Positions 51,650 to 59,826 of a stretch of DNA of 64,000 nucleotides are shown in pieces. Made by a program: the position numbers and the translations under genes. Position 1 is the stretch's first letter; every line of letters begins with the position of its first letter. Origin of the DNA: Gammaproteobacteria bacterium AqS3 (GTDB lineage: Bacteria; Pseudomonadota; Gammaproteobacteria; MEIF01; AqS3); assembly GCA_001750645.1 (NCBI GenBank), contig MEIF01000003.1:1-64000 (forward strand), in the 5' to 3' direction. Under the pieces are notes generated by a model, which worked only from the letters and a program-made list of their open reading frames with translations, had not been told where the DNA came from and did no database searches.

Positions 51650-52147
51650 TCAGTCCTCGATGCGGGTCAGGCCGGCCTGCATCCAGCGCAGGTTGATGCC
51701 GATGCGGCGGCTGTCCGGCGCCGCCCAGGTGTAGGCCAGCGCCATCTCAACCCCCTCCCGGTAGACCGCCAGCTTCAGCACCGGGACGCGCCCGCCGTAG
51801 GAGACCTGGTGCAGCTCGACCTCGTATCCGGTCGCCTCCCCGTCAATCACCACCGGCACCCTGGAGCCGGCGCTGCTCCACCGCAGGCCGGTAATGCGCG
51901 CCCAGCCCTCGCCGCCCTCGAGCTCCTCCCTGCTGAAATACCCGGGCGCCAGGGCCTCGTCCGTCAGATCCCTGCGCACGGCGATCCAGCCGGTGAACTC
52001 GGCCGGCGCCTCGGCCAGGTGCGACTCATCCGGGCTGCCGCCTGGTTCGGCAGATTCGGGGGCGCCGCCGCAGCCGGCGAGCACGAGCGCCCCCAGCAGC
52101 AGCGCCGCACCCGCCGCCCCGCCCCTGCATTGAGCTGTCCATTTCAC
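51650..52147 (-). CDS. Small lipoprotein of unknown function
   Basis: A 165-residue protein with a lipoprotein signal: hydrophobic ALLLGALVLAGC places the lipidated cysteine at about residue 26. The mature part has no motif that I recognise; it is likely a compact beta-rich periplasmic domain (VPVVIDGEATGYEVELHQVSYGGRVPVLKLAVYREG). The GTG start at 52147, with GGAGGGG upstream, overlaps the stop of the FAD oxidase gene (GTGA), so the two are translationally coupled and both products face the periplasm. Confidence 0.72.
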   Translation of the reverse strand: MKWTAQCRGGAAGAALLLGALVLAGCGGAPESAEPGGSPDESHLAEAPAEFTGWIAVRRDLTDEALAPGYFSREELEGGEGWARITGLRWSSAGSRVPVVIDGEATGYEVELHQVSYGGRVPVLKLAVYREGVEMALAYTWAAPDSRRIGINLRWMQAGLTRIED

Positions 52148-53592
52148 AATCCCCTCCCGGAGCGCTGTGCGGTCCCAGCGCTGACATTCAACATCTGCAT
52201 GACCTCGCCGGCTGCGCGCCGACCCGAGACGAGCGCGGCCTCGACCCCCGGCTGGTGCAGCTGGGTGTGCTCCCCGGCAAACGCCAGCCGCCCCTCGGGC
52301 CTGGCCATTGCAGCGGCAAAGCGCTTCTGGCTGCCGACCGGAAAGTGCGAAAACGCCCCGAGGGCGAAGGGGTTGGCACCCCAGGAAATGGCCGCCTCCT
52401 GCCGCAGCGCTCCCTGCGTCGAGGGGCGCAGCTGCCCCAGCAGATTTTCTGCGGCGGCGGGGTCCTCGGCGAGCAGGCGGTCCAGCCGGGCAGCCGCCTC
52501 GCCCATGGCAAAGACCCCGGCGCGCGCACCGCCCCCGGGCAGCGGCGAGACGAACACGCGCCCGAGCGGGGCGTCGCTCCACAGGTGGGGCGGCAGCCCG
52601 TCCTTCAGCCAGAATTCCTCCTCGGCCCTGAACAGCACCCGGGTCACCGGAACGTAGGCCAGGCTGCGGATGGCGTCGACCTTGGCGGGACTCAGCGGGG
52701 CGTCGATGCGCACCCGACGCAGGGTCGAGAACGGCAGGGTCGAGATGGCCGCCCGGGCGCGCACCCCGGAACCGTCGCTGCAGCGCACCTCGATGAACTC
52801 GCCGGCCTCCGAGATGCGCTCGATGCGGCGGTTGAGCTGCAGGGCGTCGCCGACCTCGGCGCCCAGCCCCTCGGCGACCTGGCTCAGTCCGCCGGCCACC
52901 TGAAAGGTTCCGGCCGGCCTGGAGTTGCGCCGGATCAGCAGCGTGCGCAGCAGGTCGGTCCAGGAGATGTCGCGAATGTCGTGGGCGTTGAGGTTGGCGG
53001 CGATCAGGTGCAGCGCCGCCTCGGATGCCCCCCGGCCTTTCAGATAGTCGGCGAGCGGGATGTCCCACTGCTGCCAGTCGGGGCCGCCCCAGCCGTCCAG
53101 ATCCGCAGCCGGCAGCTGCCTGGGCAGGTAGCGCTGCAGCAGCCGCCACGGCTGCGCACCGCGCTCATCCTCGGTCAGATCGGCGCTGAGCTCGCTCGCC
53201 GCCCACTGCTCCTGAGACATCAGCTCGCCGCCGATCGAGAGTGCATAGCCGCGCGGATACGCCCCCTCCAGAGAGGCCTCGCCGATGCCATAGCGCTGCA
53301 TCAGCCCGAGCAGCTCGGCGTAGCTGCGCCCCATTTCAGTGGCTCCGGCCTCGGGCGCCCCGGGCAGCTCCGTCAGCGAGCGAACCCGTCCGCCGATGCG
53401 GTCCGATCCCTCCAGCAGCACGACCTCGAGCCCGGCCTCTCGCAGCAGGGAGGCGGCATGCAGTCCGGCCATGCCGGCCCCGAGCACGGCGACGTCGGCG
53501 CTCTGCGGCGGGCGCGCACAGCCGAACGGCATCGAGGCGGCGCCCAGCAGCGCCGCCGAGCCCAGCAAAAAATGCCGGCGATCGGGGCTCAT
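52144..53592 (-). CDS. Tat-exported FAD-dependent amine oxidase-family protein
   Basis: A 482-residue flavin oxidoreductase. The N terminus DRRHFLLGSAALLGAAS is a twin-arginine signal; the cysteine at about residue 25 might be lipidated but the lipobox is weak. The dinucleotide motif VAVLGAGMAGLHAASLLREAG and the LLEGSDRIGGRVRS block follow, and the C-terminal FAD motif is RLAFAGEHTQLHQPGVEAALVSGRRAA. It belongs to the monoamine oxidase/flavin-containing amine oxidase superfamily; substrate unknown. The ATG overlaps the stop of the CoA-transferase gene; a lipoprotein gene overlaps its end. Confidence 0.86.
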   Translation of the reverse strand: MSPDRRHFLLGSAALLGAASMPFGCARPPQSADVAVLGAGMAGLHAASLLREAGLEVVLLEGSDRIGGRVRSLTELPGAPEAGATEMGRSYAELLGLMQRYGIGEASLEGAYPRGYALSIGGELMSQEQWAASELSADLTEDERGAQPWRLLQRYLPRQLPAADLDGWGGPDWQQWDIPLADYLKGRGASEAALHLIAANLNAHDIRDISWTDLLRTLLIRRNSRPAGTFQVAGGLSQVAEGLGAEVGDALQLNRRIERISEAGEFIEVRCSDGSGVRARAAISTLPFSTLRRVRIDAPLSPAKVDAIRSLAYVPVTRVLFRAEEEFWLKDGLPPHLWSDAPLGRVFVSPLPGGGARAGVFAMGEAAARLDRLLAEDPAAAENLLGQLRPSTQGALRQEAAISWGANPFALGAFSHFPVGSQKRFAAAMARPEGRLAFAGEHTQLHQPGVEAALVSGRRAAGEVMQMLNVSAGTAQRSGRGL

Positions 53593-54764
53593 TCGCTCCC
53601 CTCCTCCAGCAGCGTTCCGCGCTCCGTCAGGGCGGCGATCTGATCGGCCGTGTAGCCGATCTCGGCCAGCACCTCGGCGCCGTGCTCGCCGATCCTGGGC
53701 AGGCGAAAATCGGCCTCGGCCGGCTCCTCCCGGTAGCGGATCGGCACGCCGAGATGCGGGTTGCCGGCATCGTCATGAACCAGCATGCCGCGCTCCGCCA
53801 GGTGGGCATCGCCCAGTGCGCTGTGCAGGTCGCGCACCGGGGCGTAGCAGACGTCCTTGTCGGCAAACCAGTCGTTCCAGTAATCCAGGGTCTGCCCCGC
53901 AAACACCTCGCGCAGAAACTCCCTGACCGGATCCTGAACCGGCCCGGGCGGCTGCCGGCACAGCTCGACCAGGTCGTCCCGACCCAGCGCCCCCAGCAGG
54001 TTTTCGGCGAACTTGATCTCGGAGCCGCCGATGACGATGTGGGCGCCGTCGGCGGTGGCGTAGAGCTGATTCATGGCGGCGCCGCCCCAGGAGCGCTCGT
54101 GCTTGGGCACCGGCGATCGCCCCTCGGCAAACACCGGCCCGAGCGCATTCGGCAGCCACGCCACGGCTGCATCCTGCATCGAGATGTCGAGGCAGTCCCC
54201 GGCGCCGGTCTGGGTGCGGCGGTAGAGCGCCATCAGAATGCCGCCGAAGGCCATCAGCGACGCCGCCATATCGCTGACCGGCATCCCCGGGGCGGCCGGG
54301 GCGTCATCGGCGCCGAGGTTGAGGCTGATCAGTCCCGAGTCGGCCTGCACGACCAGATCGTGCGCCGGCTTGAGGCGCTTGGGTCCGCTCTGCCCGTAGG
54401 CCGAGATCGAGCAGTAGATCAGACCCGGGGCGCGCGCCCTGACGGTTTCATAGTCAAACCCGAGGCGCTCGGCCACCCCCGGGCGAAAGGCCTCGATCAG
54501 CACGTCGGCCTCTTTGCACAGATCCAGCAGCGCCCGCAGCCCCTCCGGGTGCTTGAGGTTCAGGCAGATGCTGCGCTTGCCGCGGTGGGTGTTGCGGAAC
54601 CAGACGCTGTGGCCGTCCCGCTCGAGCCCGATCCGGCGGTTGGGCTCGCCGCCGGGCGGCTCAACGGCGATGACGTCGGCGCCGTGGTCGGCCATCATCA
54701 TGCTCAGGTGCGGACCGGGCAGGAAGAGCGAGAGGTCCAGCACCCTGACCCCCTCGAGCTTCAC
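53589..54764 (-). CDS. CaiB/BaiF family III CoA-transferase
   Basis: A 391-residue family III CoA-transferase. N-terminal LEGVRVLDLSLFLPGPHLSMMMADHGADVIAVEPPGGE is the CoA-binding Rossmann part; DCLDISMQDAAVAW carries the catalytic Asp that forms the acyl anhydride. These enzymes move CoA between two acids (for example from succinyl-CoA). Its ATG overlaps the stop of a second family III transferase, which may be a partner subunit or act on another acid. Confidence 0.88.
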   Translation of the reverse strand: MKLEGVRVLDLSLFLPGPHLSMMMADHGADVIAVEPPGGEPNRRIGLERDGHSVWFRNTHRGKRSICLNLKHPEGLRALLDLCKEADVLIEAFRPGVAERLGFDYETVRARAPGLIYCSISAYGQSGPKRLKPAHDLVVQADSGLISLNLGADDAPAAPGMPVSDMAASLMAFGGILMALYRRTQTGAGDCLDISMQDAAVAWLPNALGPVFAEGRSPVPKHERSWGGAAMNQLYATADGAHIVIGGSEIKFAENLLGALGRDDLVELCRQPPGPVQDPVREFLREVFAGQTLDYWNDWFADKDVCYAPVRDLHSALGDAHLAERGMLVHDDAGNPHLGVPIRYREEPAEADFRLPRIGEHGAEVLAEIGYTADQIAALTERGTLLEEGSE

Positions 54765-55972
54765 GCGCCCCTCGCCCCGATGACGCCGGCGGCGGCGAGG
54801 TCGTCAATCTCGCCGTCGGAATAGCCCAGCTCGGCCAGCAGTTCGGCGGTGTCGGCTCCGAGCGCCGAGGCCGCGCACGCATCCAGGCGCGCACCGTCGA
54901 TGCGCAGCGGATTGGCCAGGGCGCGCAGCGGGGACTGCCTCTCGGGGTGGGCGAACTCGGTGATCGAGCGGTTGGCTTCCAGCCAGGGGTTGTCCAGCGC
55001 CCTGGGCAGGTCGTAGATGGGGGCGACCGGCACGCGACCCGAGAGCCGCTCGACCCAGTCGGCCGTCGGGGCGCGGGCGAATTCGCCGTCGAGGATTTCG
55101 GTCAGCGCCTCCCTGTGCTCTCTCCGGGCGGCGACATCGGCAAAGCGGGGATCCCGACCGAGGGCCTCGCACCCCAGCACCTCCAGCAGGGCGTCCCAGA
55201 ACTTGGGGGTCATCGCCATCACAAACAGCCAGCCGTCGGCGCTGGTGTAGAGCTGGCAGGGCACGGTGGCCGGGTGCGCCGAGCGGCTCAGGCGCTCGGT
55301 GACGTGACCGCCGTTGAGATACCAGGTGGCGGGATAGCTGAGCTGGTGCAGGGCGACGTCGAACAGGCTGACATCGATATCGCCGCCGTCGCCGCCCCGG
55401 CTGACGCGCAGCAGCCCCGCCAGCAGACCGAGCGAGCAGACCGCCCCGGTCATGAAATCGACCATCGACAGGCCGAAGCGCGCCGGCGGCGTCCCCGGCT
55501 CGCCGGTCAGGTGCATGAAGCCGGCCTCGGCCTGCATCAGGTAGTCGTAGCCGGGCCAGTCGGCGCGCTCGCTGCCGCGCCCGTAGGCCGACAGATGGGC
55601 GCAGATGATCTTGGGGTTGACCGGGCCGAGCCCGGCGTAGTCGATCCCCAGCTTGGCGGGCTGGTCGCCGCGCAGGTTGTTGCTGACGGCGTCGGCTTTT
55701 TCGACCAGGCGGTGCAGGATTTCGCGCCCGGAGTCGGACTTGAGGTTGAGCGCCAGGCTCTTCTTGTTCTGGTTGAAGGTCTGGAAAAACTGGCTGTCGC
55801 CGTCGCCGAGAAAGTGCGGGCCGGTGATGCGCGAGATGTCGCCGGCGCCGGGCGGCTCGATCTTGATGACCTGGGCGCCGAGCTGGGCGAGGTAGAGCGT
55901 GCCGTAGGGGCCGGCGCCGTACTGCTCGACGGCGATGATGCGCACCCCGTCCAGCGGCAGCGGGCGGCTCAT
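54761..55972 (-). CDS. CaiB/BaiF family III CoA-transferase (second copy)
   Basis: A 403-residue family III CoA-transferase, clearly diverged from its neighbour. N-terminal LDGVRIIAVEQYGAGPYGTLYLAQLGAQVIKIEPPGAGD and catalytic GDIDVSLFDVALHQ are present. The ATG at 55972 overlaps the dehydrogenase stop; the frame is open further upstream but not homologous. A side-by-side transferase pair can act as a heteromer or supply two activation steps. Confidence 0.88.
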   Translation of the reverse strand: MSRPLPLDGVRIIAVEQYGAGPYGTLYLAQLGAQVIKIEPPGAGDISRITGPHFLGDGDSQFFQTFNQNKKSLALNLKSDSGREILHRLVEKADAVSNNLRGDQPAKLGIDYAGLGPVNPKIICAHLSAYGRGSERADWPGYDYLMQAEAGFMHLTGEPGTPPARFGLSMVDFMTGAVCSLGLLAGLLRVSRGGDGGDIDVSLFDVALHQLSYPATWYLNGGHVTERLSRSAHPATVPCQLYTSADGWLFVMAMTPKFWDALLEVLGCEALGRDPRFADVAARREHREALTEILDGEFARAPTADWVERLSGRVPVAPIYDLPRALDNPWLEANRSITEFAHPERQSPLRALANPLRIDGARLDACAASALGADTAELLAELGYSDGEIDDLAAAGVIGARGA

Positions 55973-57132
55973 GCCGGATTGCGCTCGATCAGCTGGCGGG
56001 CGATGATGATGCGCTGCATCTCGTTGGTGCCCTCGCCGATGCACATCAGCAGCGCATCCCGGTAGTAGCGCTCGATGTCGTATTCCTTGGAGTAGCTGTA
56101 GCCGCCGAAAATCCGCATGGCCTCCTCGGCGCAGAACACCGCCGCCTCGCTGGCGAAGTACTTGGCGATGCCGGCCTCCATGTCGCAGCGCTCGCCGGCG
56201 TCAAAGGCGGCCGCCGCCGAGCGCACCAGCAGGCGCGCGGCCTCGACGCGGGCGGCCATCTCGCCGAGCTTCAGCTGGATCGCTTGGTGCTGGGCAATGG
56301 GCTTGCCGAAGGTCTTGCGCTCCTGGGCGTAGCGCACCGCCAGATCGAGCGCGCCCCTGGCCATGCCCGAACCGCGCGCGGCGACGTTGATGCGGCCCAG
56401 CTCCAGCCCGCCGACGGTCTGGTAGAAGCCCCTGCCCTCCTCGGCGCCGATCAGGTTCTCTGCCGGGACGCGGAAATCCTCAAAGGCCAGCTCGCAGGTG
56501 TCGATGGCCCGGTAGCCCAGCTTCTCGAGCTTGCGGATGCGCAGGCCGGGTTTGGGGGCGCCGGCAGCGTCCCGGGTCTCGACAAACAGCAGGCTCATGC
56601 CGGCCCGCGGCGGCGCCGCATCGGGGTCGGTCTTGACCAGCAGCCCCAGGCAGTTGCCGTGCAGCGAGTTGGTGATCCAGGTCTTGCCGCCGTTGACGAC
56701 GTATTCGTCGCCGTCCCGCCGGGCGTGGGTGCGAATGCCGGCCAGGTCGGTGCCGGCGTCCGGCTCGGTCAGGGCGATGCCGCCCCTGAGCTCGCCGCTC
56801 GCCATGCGCCCCAGCCAGCGCCGCTTCTGCTCCTCGGTGCCGGTGCGCTGCAGGCAGGATGCGGCGATCAGGTGCGAGTTGAAGATGCCGGTCGGGGCCA
56901 TCCAGTGCCGGGCGATCTCCTCGACGATGCCGCTGTAGACCGACGCCGGCAGGCCGAGCCCGCCGTGCTCGGCATCAATCGTGGCACCGAACAGCCCGAG
57001 CTCCTTCATCTGCTCGACCAGGTCGTGCGGGTAGCTGTCCTCGTGGTCGTGCTGCATGGCCCGGGGGCGCACCTCGGCCGCAGCCCACTTGGCGATGGCG
57101 TCCAGGATGAGGGCGTGTTCGTCTGCCGCCAC
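55969..57132 (-). CDS. Acyl-CoA dehydrogenase
   Basis: A 387-residue FAD dehydrogenase with the classical arrangement: GIALTEPDAGTDLAG for FAD/CoA, KTWITNS, and C-terminal CIGEGTNEMQR with the catalytic base E367. This is the short/medium-chain type base, unlike the AtuD-like enzyme in this window. GTG start at 57132 lies four bases after the MaoC stop. It would introduce the double bond that MaoC hydrates. Confidence 0.92.
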   Translation of the reverse strand: MAADEHALILDAIAKWAAAEVRPRAMQHDHEDSYPHDLVEQMKELGLFGATIDAEHGGLGLPASVYSGIVEEIARHWMAPTGIFNSHLIAASCLQRTGTEEQKRRWLGRMASGELRGGIALTEPDAGTDLAGIRTHARRDGDEYVVNGGKTWITNSLHGNCLGLLVKTDPDAAPPRAGMSLLFVETRDAAGAPKPGLRIRKLEKLGYRAIDTCELAFEDFRVPAENLIGAEEGRGFYQTVGGLELGRINVAARGSGMARGALDLAVRYAQERKTFGKPIAQHQAIQLKLGEMAARVEAARLLVRSAAAAFDAGERCDMEAGIAKYFASEAAVFCAEEAMRIFGGYSYSKEYDIERYYRDALLMCIGEGTNEMQRIIIARQLIERNPA

Positions 57133-57136
57133 GGCG

Positions 57137-57679
57137 CTATGCCCCGCCGGAGCGGCTCTGCCCCTCGCGCAGCCTGTCCTCGACGCCGTGACCCCGCTTG
57201 GGGATCAGCATCTTGCGCACAAAGCTGCAGACCAGCGCGCCGTCCTGGTTGTGGCCGAGCGTCTTGATCGTGACGATGCCCTGGTTGGGGCGCGAGGCGG
57301 ACTCGCGCTTTTCGAGCACCTCGGATTCGGAGTAGAGCGTGTCGCCGGCGAACAGCGGGTGGGTCAGGCGGATGTCGTCCCAGCCCAGGTTGGCAATGGC
57401 CTTCTGGCTGACGTCGGAGACGCTCATGCCGACCATGATCGCCACGGTCAGCGGGCTGCAGACGATGCACTTGCCAAACTCGCTGGCGGCGGCGAACTCG
57501 GCGTCAAAGTGAATCGGGTGCGTGTTCATGGTCAGCAGCGTGAACCAGGTGTTGTCGGCCTCGGTGACGGTGCGCCCGGGGCGGTGCTCGTAGATATCGC
57601 CGATGACGAAGTCCTCGTAGTAGCGTCCGAACGATTCGCGGTAGCGGTTTTCTCCGACTGGATCTGCTTGCTTGACCAT
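57137..57679 (-). CDS. MaoC-family enoyl-CoA hydratase/dehydratase
   Basis: A 180-residue single hot-dog protein (GRYYEDFVIGDIYEHRPGRTVTEADNTWFTLLTMNTHPIHFD) with the NxHPIHFDxEFA active-site segment. Close in pattern to mesaconyl-CoA hydratase-like and (R)-hydratase-like MaoC enzymes. First gene of a tightly coupled set with the acyl-CoA dehydrogenase and two CoA-transferases; a candidate promoter lies 27 bases upstream. Confidence 0.87.
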   Translation of the reverse strand: MVKQADPVGENRYRESFGRYYEDFVIGDIYEHRPGRTVTEADNTWFTLLTMNTHPIHFDAEFAAASEFGKCIVCSPLTVAIMVGMSVSDVSQKAIANLGWDDIRLTHPLFAGDTLYSESEVLEKRESASRPNQGIVTIKTLGHNQDGALVCSFVRKMLIPKRGHGVEDRLREGQSRSGGA

Positions 57680-57705
57680 GGGTGCTCTCCTCAGTGCGTG
57701 GGCGG

Positions 57706-57711
57706 ATAGTA
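57706..57711 (-). promoter_or_regulatory. Candidate -10 for the MaoC-ACAD-CoA-transferase operon
   Basis: On the minus strand TACTAT followed by CCGCCCACGC, 27 bases before the MaoC ATG, inside the 42-base gap after the hydrolase gene. Confidence 0.4.
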
Positions 57712-57721
57712 GATGAAGGCC

Positions 57722-58615
57722 TCAGGTGACCGGGCGCAGCGGGGGGCGCACCGGCCTGTCCGGGTGCAGCTGCTGCCAGCGCTCGGCAATGGCGCGCCGG
57801 GTCGCGATCCAGACGTCCGGGTGGCGGTGCACGTGGGCGAAGAACTCATCGAGGGCGCCGATGCGGCCCGGGCGGCCGATGATGCGCAGGTGCAGGCCGA
57901 GGGACATCATTCGCAGCGCCCCGGCGGCGGCCTCGGCGTAGAGCACGTCAAAGGATTTTTTGGCGTAGTCGAGCCAGTCCGAGACGCCCAACCCGGGGTC
58001 GATCCACATTTTCATGTCGTTGGAATCGAGCGCGTAGGGGACGATGAGCAGGGGCTGATCCGAGCCCTCGACGGCGGTCCAGAACGGCGCATCGCCGCTG
58101 TAGTCGTCCATGCAGTAGAGAAAGCCGGCGCGCTGCAGCAGCCTGCGCGTCGCCGGGGTGTGCAGGTAGCGCGACAGCCAGCCGACCGGGCGCTTGCCGG
58201 TGCTGGCCTCGATGCTGACAGCGGCACGCTCGATGAAGTCGCGCTCCTGAGCCTCGTCCATGCCGAATTGGTGTACCCAGCGGTGGCCGTGCGCACAGGG
58301 CTCGTGCGCCCCCTCGGCAATGTATTCGGCGATGTGGCCGGCGCGCTCCAGCGCCACTGCGGCGGCGGCGAAGGTCGCCGTGATGCCGTGCCGGTCGAGC
58401 AGGCCGCGGACGCGCTCGAAGCCCTCCCGGAGGCCGTATTCGTAGTTGCTCTCATTGCCGTAGTTGCGGATCGAGCGGCGCAGTGCAATGCCGAGCTCGT
58501 CGACCGGCTCGGGGTGCTCGTCGCCGTCGGCGATGCTGGCCTCGGCGCCCTCCTCGACATTGACGACGATCGAGACCGCAAGGTGCGAGCCGTCGGGCCA
58601 GGCCGGCTGGGTCAA
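57722..58615 (-). CDS. Polysaccharide deacetylase-superfamily (PuuE-type) amide hydrolase
   Basis: A 297-residue NodB-homology protein. Its start (QPAWPDGSHLAVSIVVNVEEGAE) resembles PuuE-type cofactor-independent allantoinases and related hydrolases more than classical chitin deacetylases; HGHRWVHQF gives the conserved His pair. Members cleave C-N amide bonds in sugars, allantoin or cyclic amides. The TTG start at 58615 overlaps the SDR stop (TTGA) and is preferred because the family sequence begins there. Substrate not predictable. Confidence 0.8.
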   Translation of the reverse strand: MTQPAWPDGSHLAVSIVVNVEEGAEASIADGDEHPEPVDELGIALRRSIRNYGNESNYEYGLREGFERVRGLLDRHGITATFAAAAVALERAGHIAEYIAEGAHEPCAHGHRWVHQFGMDEAQERDFIERAAVSIEASTGKRPVGWLSRYLHTPATRRLLQRAGFLYCMDDYSGDAPFWTAVEGSDQPLLIVPYALDSNDMKMWIDPGLGVSDWLDYAKKSFDVLYAEAAAGALRMMSLGLHLRIIGRPGRIGALDEFFAHVHRHPDVWIATRRAIAERWQQLHPDRPVRPPLRPVT

Positions 58616-59439
58616 TGGTATTCCTCGCCGCCGGAGACGTTCATGCACTCGCCGGTGACGTAGCACGCCTGATCCGACGCCAGAAACGCGCAGGCGTCGG
58701 CGATGTCCCGCTGCCGGCCCGGCCTGCCGAGCGGAATGCGCGCGCGCATCGCCGCCAGATAGTCGTCCTCGCTGAGCCCCTGCAGCTGCGAAAAGTGACT
58801 GTTCTGCCAGGCCCCCAGCCCGGTCGTGATGTGGTTCGGGCAGACCGTGTTGACGCGCACGCCGCTCTCGCCCAGCTCGAGCGCCGCCGAGCGCGTCAGC
58901 CCGACCAGGCCGTGCTTCGAGGCCGTATAGGCGCTGGCGTGGCCGAAGCCCGACTTCGAGGCCTGGCTGCCGATGTTGATGATGCTGCCGGCGCCCTGCT
59001 TCTGCATCTGCGCACCGGCGTATTTGATGCCGAGGAAGGCCCCGCGCAGGTTGACGTCGAGAACTGTGTCCCACTCCTGCACCGACATCTCGACGATGGG
59101 CTTCATCAGGTAGCCGACCCCGGCGTTGTTGACCCAGATATCCAGCCGCCCGTGGGTGGCGACGACGGCCTGCACCGCAGCGGCGACATCGGTCTCGCTG
59201 GTGACATCGCAGGCCAGGGTCAGCGTGTCCTCAGCGCCCAGTGCATCGGCCAGCCGGCGCATTTCGTCGAGCTCGCCAATGGCGCCGCTCGGGAAGTGCT
59301 CGCCCCTGGGGGCGCCGATGTCTGTCAGGACGACGCTGCAGCCCTCCTCGTGCAGGCGCCGTGCGATCGCAAAGCCGATGCCCGCCTCCCGGCCCGAGCC
59401 GGTGACGACGGCGACCTTGCCGCTGAGGTCTTGGTACAC
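58612..59439 (-). CDS. Short-chain dehydrogenase/reductase
   Basis: A 275-residue classical SDR. Cofactor motif TGSGREAGIG (13-22), NNAG (104-107) and catalytic S158, Y171 and K175 (YTASK) are intact. The Asp at the end of strand 2 (LTDIG) favours NAD(H). GTG start at 59439, three bases after the RedY-like gene. It may oxidise the hydroxyacyl product of the neighbouring MaoC step, or act on an alcohol released by the hydrolase. Confidence 0.9.
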   Translation of the reverse strand: MYQDLSGKVAVVTGSGREAGIGFAIARRLHEEGCSVVLTDIGAPRGEHFPSGAIGELDEMRRLADALGAEDTLTLACDVTSETDVAAAVQAVVATHGRLDIWVNNAGVGYLMKPIVEMSVQEWDTVLDVNLRGAFLGIKYAGAQMQKQGAGSIINIGSQASKSGFGHASAYTASKHGLVGLTRSAALELGESGVRVNTVCPNHITTGLGAWQNSHFSQLQGLSEDDYLAAMRARIPLGRPGRQRDIADACAFLASDQACYVTGECMNVSGGEEYH

Positions 59440-59442
59440 GCC

Positions 59443-59757
59443 TCAGACCGGTTCGGTCAGGATGAAAATCGGGTTGTCGGTCCACTCCTGGTACTGCGCG
59501 GCGACCTGCTGCATGGCCTCGCTGGCGGCCATCTCGCTCGCCAGACCCTCGACGCTGTTGACCTCGAGCACCTCGATGTACTGATAGGGCGGGGCCTCGT
59601 CCGAGCCGAATATCCCGGTCGCGCGCAGCAGGTCAAAGCCGTCGATGGATTTCAGGCTGGTGGCCGACGGAATGTCGACCTCCCTCGCCCACTTCTCATA
59701 AGCAGCCGGGTCCTTGCCCGGCTTGAGATTGCAAATCACGATGATCTTGGTTGACAT
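59443..59757 (-). CDS. RedY/HapK-like ferredoxin-fold protein
   Basis: A 104-residue protein (MSTKIIVICNLKPGKDPAAYEKWA ... LYQYIEVLEVNS-type core, ending NPIFILTEPV) resembling REDY-like protein HapK, a dimeric alpha-beta barrel family related to EthD and Dabb domains. RedY acts as a cyclase in indolocarbazole-type biosynthesis, but most homologues are uncharacterised and lie near catabolic dehydrogenases. First gene of the RedY-SDR-hydrolase set; a GGGAGG lies upstream. Confidence 0.72.
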   Translation of the reverse strand: MSTKIIVICNLKPGKDPAAYEKWAREVDIPSATSLKSIDGFDLLRATGIFGSDEAPPYQYIEVLEVNSVEGLASEMAASEAMQQVAAQYQEWTDNPIFILTEPV

Positions 59758-59826
59758 GGACTGATCCTCCCAAATAGGTCAAAGCCGGGCGGAATGGTAT
59801 AACAATATGGCTTTTGACTGGTGCGC

